From: Hyphochytrium catenoides | Taxonomy: Eukaryota > Sar > Hyphochytriomycetes > Hyphochytriales > Hyphochytriaceae | Assembly: GCA_900088475.1 (NCBI GenBank) | Contig: FLMG01000938.1 | Span: forward strand, 17,092-32,852 | Length of the DNA: 15,761 nt | Reading direction: 5' to 3' | Part shown: piece by piece, positions 10,389-15,761 of the stretch | Layout of the letters: each line of letters starts with the position of its first letter | How positions within the stretch are numbered: position 1 is the stretch's first letter | The notes under the pieces: model-generated | The model's database searches: none | The model's input: only the letters and a program-made list of their open reading frames with translations | What the model was told of the DNA's origin: nothing | Made by a program: the position numbers and the translations under genes

Positions 10389-11439
10389 TCAAGACTTTGG
10401 TGTAACGCCTCTTGTTGGTGCAATAATTGAAAGAATGAGGCTCGAAAGATAGGGATACCTATGAAAACAAAGCTGAATTATTCAGGGAAGGAAACCTATT
10501 GAAACTTATCCATCACTGATGTTTCTCAATGCATTTTTCTGAAAGTGCTGCTTCTTCCTTCTTTGATGGCCACCAGCGACGGCAGTCCCACTCCTTGACG
10601 TCAATGCAGGCCTTAGCCCTTCCTTACACTGATATAACTAGCCAAGCTCTCCTCTGACTATTGGAACTAGGTGCGGTGTATCATGAGCTATATGGCTGTG
10701 TGACCGGTCATGGACAAAGCGGGCAAAGCCACAGCAGAGCTTGGTAAGCTCGGCCTTCCTGTCTTTCGCATCCTGCATTCATCAGTAAAAGAGCATCCAC
10801 ACGCACACGGTCTGGTATGACCTGTCGCCACACTACACACTAACAGAGAGATGATGGAGTGGCGCGCTTCTTCTTTGACCAAGGAAAATTGTATGTAAAG
10901 GCGTTTATCAAGAGGGCGACAACAAGGGCAGGGCCCGGACAGTATCTTGCCAACGTTGCCAATAAGGTCCTGACGCTAGTGCATTAGAGGCAAGGCATGC
11001 AATGTATAGTATATATCCCTTCAATGTAGTAGCTGGTTGCAACAGCGCACCAAGGGAGACTTATCGAGGAAAGGTTAGGGTTCCACGGAGGTACTATACC
11101 GAGAGAGAGCACCAGTCTAAATGACAGAGTCAATGCACCGAAGCGACGTCGTCCCTCAATAAACAGGAGGCATTATTGCGACTGATAAGCTAGCAGAAAA
11201 TGTCACAAGGGGCTTCGTCATTTTATCGTTTGTGGCGGAGTGCCAAAGCTTGTCATCTCCCGCTTGACAATCGTGCCAAGATTGATTCTAAGCCCCAGCT
11301 ATGGAAGACTTCTGCTTCCCTCTTTAGAGGTGCTCCGCTCTCCCCTCACCAGATCGCTGCACAGCCATCTCGTCGTAGTCGGAGACTCTCCAGACGAAGA
11401 GGACTGCCTGAGCCCTAAGCTAATCTTTGGCACAAACAT
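10389..11439 (-). CDS. Hypothetical cysteine-rich protein (about 179 residues)
   Basis: No family is recognised. Exons on the minus strand: 11439-11350, 11287-11207, 10969-10841, 10772-10705, 10618-10517, 10458-10389. Donors include CTG|GTGAGG and CCG|GTCACA, and all phases match. The product has a Ser/Thr-rich start and many cysteines (SGPCPCCRPL, KLCCGFARF, KACIDVKEWDC, SEKCIEKH), with a Trp/Lys-rich segment (CRRWWPSKKEEA). The cysteine spacing suggests metal binding or disulfides, but fits no domain I know. The C-terminus is uncertain: after the acceptor at 10459 another frame stays open for about 55 codons to a stop at 10289, though entering it needs a different upstream phase. A plus-strand two-exon reading overlaps the first three exons (see findings). 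The stop lies 192 nt before CFAP206. Confidence 0.45.
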
Positions 11440-11471
11440 GACCACACCTCACGCGAAGACGCTCATCGTGC

Positions 11472-12028
11472 TCACAGCTCGTCGTCCATACGAAGACTAG
11501 CCAAAAGGGACACATTGCAATAATATACAGATTTATACTCTTTAGATCCATAGCAAGAGCACAATAATGTGCCCACTATGACCACGGCGATTGCTGTAAC
11601 GTCTCCCAACTCGTCGAAACACAGGCGACTTTTAGCAGCAGAGCCGTCTGTCAGTTGTACAGCTCTGGCTCAATGAGCAGAGCGCAACCAGCAGGCCATT
11701 CGTCTGCGTTAGAACTGATGAATTAAAGTCTTCGTCCTAGCAAAAACCTACAATGAAAGGCGTGATCGCCAAATATATCGCCTGAATGCTGCCTGTGGAT
11801 CCAGAGGAAGAGCCAATGCGCTCTCAGCTGCACTGCTTCGCCCTTCACCGCGTCACAGTTGGAAGTAATGACTGTTCCTGAGCATAGACAACATGTATTC
11901 CATTCCCAACCAAGTTCTGCACATTGAGGGTTTGGGGGCTGTCTGTAGCCTTTGTAGATAAAATTTTTGAAGGTTCTGGTGGTAAGCGGAGCTCTGTCAG
12001 AGCCAGGGCGTCGTCTCAGAGATAGCAT
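11472..12028 (-). CDS. Hypothetical single-pass membrane protein (about 157 residues)
   Basis: No family is recognised. Two exons, 12028-11752 and 11668-11472, join in phase 1 across an 83-nt GT-AG intron. The first codes for a basic start (LRRRPGSDRAPL) and a region with several Cys and Trp. The second carries one clear transmembrane helix (TAIAVVIVGTLLCSCY, about residues 117-132) followed by a short tail ending in MDDEL. No signal peptide is visible at the chosen ATG, so the true start may be elsewhere. A 33-nt in-frame stretch (11914-11882 region) has GT-AG ends and could be an extra intron. All three plus-strand frames are partly open across 11740-11880, which lowers confidence. The stop is 32 nt from the next gene's ATG. 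Confidence 0.4.
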
Positions 12029-12064
12029 CCCCAGATGAACGGGATGTACGGGAAGAACTATTTC

Positions 12065-12889
12065 TTAGTACGCAGGGTTGAGCATATCTTTTTTTCTCAA
12101 AAGGAGGACGGCAGAAAGTCCGTCATCACTTCCACCAGTCTGATCCCTAATCATAACATAGACGACGGAAAGCATAGACAAGCAGGTCTGACTTTGTAGT
12201 GTTATCAGTTGCAACAGTGGGGAGAGAAAGTTCAACATAGGTAGCAAAGTCATTGGCCTCACTCATTATGAACCAAAATTTGAGGACCAGCTTGCTTGGT
12301 CGATTGGTATCTTTCCTATCGTTGGTAAAGTAGTAGAAGTCTCCTCCACCTCATCCAGCTCTCCTCTGGTCATTGGATAGTGGTCTTAGCCAAGAGAATC
12401 TCTTTCCCAGTTCAACGCATTTTTCTATGTTGGAGGTACAAAGATATACCCAGCTGATAGGGTGATGATGACGAAGGCAAGGGTACTTCGCTGCTTCTTT
12501 GTGCTACGTCTACTTGTCATCATCATCCTGGAAGGAAGGAGAAAATCTTGCACTCCAAGGAATGGAAGGCAGCAGCCCAAACGCGCCATTGTCGAACTTC
12601 AGAATCTTGAGGTGCAGCGGTTGCTGGCCAAAGAGTTTCTTCTGTTGGGACACAGACATACGCAAAAGATAAGGGCCATAGTCCTTACTGGCCGGGTAGG
12701 AGAATCCTTGCGTGCGGTCTTCAAGATAATCACCTGTTTCCGATCCTTATTGCCGTTGTGGGCTTCCTCTTCTTACTTCTTTCAAGACCTGTATGGATTG
12801 TCATTGCGTATTAACAAAGAATGGCTGATGGATTCAGTCTTCGTTCTTTCACCTCTGGCGACAGAAAGTTCTGAGGGCTTCGCCTCCAT
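12065..12889 (-). CDS. Hypothetical small protein with a hydrophobic segment (about 115 residues)
   Basis: No family is recognised. Exons on the minus strand: 12889-12853, 12641-12554, 12512-12450, 12365-12288, 12146-12065, all with GT-AG sites and matching phases. The product has an acidic/Trp-containing N-terminus (VRQWRVWAAAFHSL), a basic patch (RRSTKKQR), a short hydrophobic run (TLAFVIITLSAG, about 52-63), and a polar tail with ELDEVEE and LLLRKKDMLNPAY. Rival readings exist. An ATG at 12659 starts another frame (MSVSQQKKLFGQQPLHL), and the 12147-12287 intron contains an open frame starting at 12267. One proposed intron is only 41 nt. The exons from 12512 to 12288 are the most coherent part. 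Confidence 0.35.
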
Positions 12890-12919
12890 TCAACCCTATT
12901 AGCCCCTGTTGGGACCCTC

Positions 12920-14026
12920 TCATCTTCTCCCGACACGTCTCATCAGCTGCATCCGTTCTCTCTTATTTCTTGGTGAGCCCTTTTGCACTACCTCTTCTTC
13001 CTCAGGTCGTGAAGAAGTCACAATGGCTAACCTCACAGGTGGCGAGCCTTCTATTCTTGCCTTATTATAAAAGGAAGGTAGCAACACCCGTGAGCCCAAA
13101 AAGTTAGAGAGAGAGTATCCTTCTTCATTTAGCATTGCCAGTTGGCTGTGTATCAGCGCTGCATGGCCAACCTTCTTCCATCTTTGCCCTTTGGTCCCTG
13201 TATCCAGCTAGTAGGATCCTCGATATAACTTGAGTGATGATTGCCCCTTGCTGCTTTGATGCTACTACAATAGCCTGCTTCACAAATATAAAGGAGCGGA
13301 GGCAACACTCCAGAGGCCAAAAGGCACAAGAACATCAGAGAGGATAACGGTTAGCACCTGCGACTTTTAACAGTGATCCCGATCAGAACCAGGTTCTTGG
13401 ACAGTCCAAGATTCGTGTCCTGATCTGGGAGGACAGCAGACAGCAGGGGGAGCATGGATTCGGATAGGTCCAAAAGCTCTAAAGCTTGTACAGCCCCGCA
13501 CTCCACAGTCCACAGTGGCGCACTTCTCTCTTCCTCATTACAAAAACACAATCCCACAGAGACCTTACCTGTTCGTATTTGTATCGGTGACAAATAATAG
13601 TTCTACAAGCACTGAAGAATGAACCTGGGAGAATTGTACATATCTTATTACTGAAAGTATGCTTCCCTATTATTTAGATAGGTTTTAGAACCTCATCGCG
13701 TCAGTTGACTGTATGGCCTGTTCGATAGCAAGGCCCTGCATGCAAGGCGCCACAGCTCCAAAATTTATGAAAACCTTTATTCACAATTCACCCATAGCTA
13801 ATAAATTGAGGCCTTATTTAGGAAGTAGCTAGTAGGTCTATCGCCTTTTGTAAAAACGATCCTAGCATGAAGAATAGTGCTACTTTTGTAAACCACACTA
13901 AAGCCCAGAATCTATCTGCTCTTATTGATGACTCTATAGTTTCAGTAGAGTGAACACACTAGAGAAGATGAAAAATATTGTTAGTTTCCCGAACGAATAC
14001 GTTTTTACCTTCCTTAGAAAGTCCAT
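12920..14026 (-). CDS. Hypothetical protein (about 203 residues), helical with a basic C-terminus
   Basis: No family is recognised with confidence. Exons on the minus strand: 14026-14009, 13958-13897, 13643-13569, 13522-13372, 13274-13172, 13122-12920. The junctions close in phase with GT-AG sites, and the introns are 50, 253, 46, 97 and 49 nt. The core is well ordered in appearance: WALVYVQFSQVHSSVLVELL, a Leu-rich acidic helix (QALELLDLSESMLPLLSAVL), then AIVVASKQQGAIITQVISRI. The C-terminus has an acidic cluster (RPEEEEVV) and ends in a strongly basic run (KRERMQLMRRVGRR). An in-frame TAA precedes the ATG at 14026, supporting that start, though the first exon has just six codons. The stop is 30 nt from the next gene's ATG. 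Confidence 0.5.
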
Positions 14027-14331
14027 AAACAGACACGGTTGTTACTCCGAAAGAACGACAGGAGGTAATAAGTTATAGGTAAAAGAGCCTATAAAGAGAA
14101 AAAGAAACAGAACACCCGCCATCACAACAGTTCTCTGCTCAAAAATTTGGTCGCCATTCGAGACCTCTCACAGCCTGCCCAATCAGAACCGTAGAGAGAG
14201 CAATACTTTATACACAGCAACCCCGATAAGAGGTTCTACATCTACTTGCTAGTAAAAGTGCAGAACAAAGGTTATCGGGTTAGGATAGGTTTAGAACAGT
14301 AAACTATTGCTAGGCAGGAGTGAAAAACATC
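14027..14331. other. Intergenic gap, A+T-rich, no gene seen
   Basis: These 305 nt separate the stop of the gene ending at 14332 from the start at 14026, both on the minus strand. This gap is about ten times wider than those between the following genes. It contains a TATAAA-like string on the minus strand near 14215-14209 (CTGTGTATAAAG), about 185 nt before the next start. That string could belong to a promoter, but the evidence is weak. Confidence 0.4.
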
Positions 14332-15168
14332 TTAGGCATAGTGACCATGATGGCGCTTGATGGCTGATGATGCCGCTCTGGAGGAAGATCCTAGCTTTGC
14401 CTTCTCCCAAGATAAAGAGGACAACGGTTCACTTTCTCTCTTGAAGGCTGTGACTTTTTTAAGCTTCTCGGAAGGGGCAAGCACCTGTGAAGCGTTGTCA
14501 GGAGTGCAATATGATCAGTGCCTTATTAGTTCTTGGTAACCAGGAAAGCAGGGTGAAGCACCTGTGCCTCGAAGCTCTCAGGAAGAAACGCAGACCTGCA
14601 ATCTTTGGCTCCCAAACAGTCTTCCTCCGCCTTCATGTTCCTCCTTCCCATCACTGCGGGTGGTGGTAGGAAAGGCACTTTGCGTGGATCCCATAAGCCG
14701 TAGATGCCTCACTCCAGCCCAGGATACTACTTTAGTGGGAGAAGATCACAAGGATAGTTGGAGACACCAAATTTTGGTCGCAGCGGAGTGGCTATTAGTC
14801 GGCCAATAGACTCGACATGACCTTCAGCAAGCGAGAACCGACCTCTAGTCTCTTGCTGGGCTGCAGCTCTTTCGTTGTGTTCCTTCCGTCTAGTCCTAAA
14901 AGCGCCAGAGAGGTCATCAATCAAGAGCGTGGTTCCTTTGTTAGAATGGTTTGCCGCTGGGTTTATTGACAGCACAGCCCTCACCATTCAGCAGCTTCTC
15001 TCTTGTCTTTCACTTTCTGCTAGGAAGAATCCCACAGACCAGCTCCCTCCTCCATCCTCACCGTTTTCTTTAGAAATAAACACACATTCTCACGCTTACT
15101 GTTCGTATCGAAAAGCTAGACACTTGCCCTTGTCGACCCCACTTCCAATCTTTCAGTCCCTCAGACAT
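14332..15168 (-). CDS. Hypothetical basic, charged protein (about 170 residues)
   Basis: No family is recognised. Exons on the minus strand: 15168-15100, 15016-14985, 14895-14768, 14726-14596, 14484-14332. Junctions are strong: ACA|GTAAGC with CCTAGCAG, AATG|GTGAGG with CGCTTTTAG, and CAG|GTCTGC with TTCACAG. All phases match; the third intron is only 41 nt. The product starts MSEGLKDWKWGRQ, runs through a Lys/Arg/Glu-rich helix (KDKREAAEWTRRKEHNERAA), a Gly/Glu segment (GKEEHEGGGRLFG), and ends in a Ser/Lys/His-rich tail (SSAIKRHHGHYA). No signal peptide or membrane helix is seen, so a nuclear or cytosolic basic protein is likely. The exon 3-4 junction has two acceptors three bases apart. 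The start lies 148 nt from the divergent secreted-protein gene. Confidence 0.55.
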
Positions 15169-15316
15169 AAGCATCAGCGCCGGTTGGTACTACTCTGTGT
15201 ACAGAGTCGACCGTCAATCGAGTGCTAAAGACTCTAGGTACATCTTTAACATTTACACGTGGATTGTGGTACTGGAAAGAGGTTTTTGGAGACTGAGGTT
15301 TCCATCTCTGCTACCA
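15169..15316. promoter_or_regulatory. Divergent intergenic region between two starts
   Basis: These 148 nt lie between a minus-strand start (15168) and a plus-strand start (15317), so any promoters must be here or overlap the coding regions. No distinct core motif was identified. Confidence 0.35.
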
Positions 15317-15761
15317 ATGGGCAGGCCCTGGGCAAACCGGATCCTTGCGCTATTGCTGCTAGGGACTGCGACTGTAGCCGCTCTAGCGGACGACTTAGAC
15401 TGTGGAGCAGGGGAACTACCTGTATCTGTGGAAGGAGGGGAGACAGGATGCGCGACAGTACCGATCTGCACAGGAGGTTTTCCGGATGGCAACTGTCCTG
15501 AAGGTGCATACTGCGGCATAGTAAGGACCGGGGTGCTGGGTTGCAAGCTTGAAGATACACCGACTCTGTGGCCATCGCCGAAGCCCCCGGTAGGACCAAC
15601 TACGCGACCACCGGTAGGGCCAACAACCCGCCCACCGGTAGGGCCAACTACAAAACCACCAGTTCCGCCAGGAACCACCAAACCACCGCCACCACCGCCT
15701 ACTCCCGGTACGACCAAGCCACCACCACCCCCGCCTACGCCTGGCACCACCAAGCCACCAC
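15317..15761 (+). CDS. Secreted six-cysteine protein with a Pro/Thr-rich repeat stalk, partial
   Basis: The ATG at 15317 (context ACCAATGG) opens a frame that runs without a stop to the window edge (148 codons). Residues 1-24 form a clear signal peptide: a basic start (MGRPWANR), a Leu-rich core (ILALLLLGTATVAAL) and an Ala-Leu-Ala cleavage site before DDLDCG. The mature N-terminus carries six cysteines in about 60 residues (DC, GC, IC, NC, YC, GC), enough for three disulfides, with CPEGAYC as a compact pair. A Pro/Thr stalk follows: three copies of PPVGPTTR-like units, then TTKPPPPPPTPG-like 12-residue units that continue past the edge. Such Thr/Pro repeats are usually O-glycosylated and mucin-like. 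Inferred: an extracellular or surface protein, perhaps for attachment or host contact in a parasite. The specific family is unknown. Confidence 0.85.
   Translation, partial: MGRPWANRILALLLLGTATVAALADDLDCGAGELPVSVEGGETGCATVPICTGGFPDGNCPEGAYCGIVRTGVLGCKLEDTPTLWPSPKPPVGPTTRPPVGPTTRPPVGPTTKPPVPPGTTKPPPPPPTPGTTKPPPPPPTPGTTKPP
15585..15761 (+). repeat. Coding minisatellite in the Pro/Thr stalk
   Basis: A 24-nt unit (core CCACCGGTAGGGCCAAC) recurs about three times from 15585 to 15655. It is followed by a 36-nt unit (ACCACCAAGCCACCACCACC...) reaching the edge in at least two copies. The unit lengths are multiples of three, so copy number can change without a frameshift. Confidence 0.85.

Noticed and set aside
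12462-12902. 146-codon plus-strand open frame
   Set aside because: It lies opposite minus-strand exons with matching splice sites and phases (12889-12853, 12641-12554, 12512-12450). The frame has no recognisable domain, so it is treated as an antisense shadow.
13817-13896. Possible transmembrane exon extension on the minus strand (VWFTKVALFFML)
   Set aside because: Reading through gives a 52-residue product with a stop. A donor at 13896 instead joins in phase to the well-supported exon at 13643, so the extension is treated as intron, although a short isoform is possible.
15253-15753. 166-codon minus-strand Gly/Val-rich frame
   Set aside because: It is the mirror of the Pro/Thr codons on the plus strand, where a signal peptide and paired cysteines mark the real gene.
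1-15761. CRISPR arrays, tRNA, rRNA, transposons or phage genes
   Set aside because: No direct-repeat and spacer arrays, no tRNA cloverleaf elements, no rRNA-like stretches and no transposase or integrase motifs were recognised on either strand.

Overview
The window looks like nuclear DNA from an intron-rich, flagellated microbial eukaryote. No open frame runs at bacterial density. Real genes are broken into short exons joined by GT-AG introns, plus one GC-AG intron. One gene is a clear orthologue of the axonemal protein CFAP206. The splicing style (introns from about 41 to 364 nt, a GC donor, genes packed head to tail) recalls perkinsids, dinoflagellate relatives or chromerids. That placement is inference only. 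No rRNA, tRNA, CRISPR array or transposase was recognised.

Layout, left to right. Positions 1-2926 carry three probable minus-strand genes: a low-complexity gene running off the left edge (starts 1567), a tiny two-exon gene (2059-1711) and a small helical protein (2926-2210). Positions 3103-5070 carry a plus-strand eight-exon gene for a 266-residue two-helix membrane protein that resembles the ERF4/GOLGA7/CHIC palmitoylation-cofactor family. Positions 5071-5615 are a convergent intergenic gap. Positions 10196-5616 (minus) are CFAP206, modelled as 12 exons and about 675 residues. Five further small minus-strand gene models follow: 11439-10389, 12028-11472, 12889-12065, 14026-12920 and 15168-14332. 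From 15317 to the right edge a plus-strand gene starts with a textbook signal peptide, then a six-cysteine domain and a Pro/Thr repeat stalk.

The coordinates come from hand-splicing. A model was kept only when canonical sites, reading phase and length all closed. CFAP206 and the secreted protein are secure. The plus-strand membrane protein is good as a gene model and tentative as a family. The small minus-strand genes are plausible models without homology support, and several exon choices have rivals, noted per entry. Three of the six minus-strand genes between 15168 and 5616 are separated by only 30-36 nt. This suggests co-transcription with trans-splicing, or that some of these models are parts of larger genes. 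I found no clear new multi-gene system.
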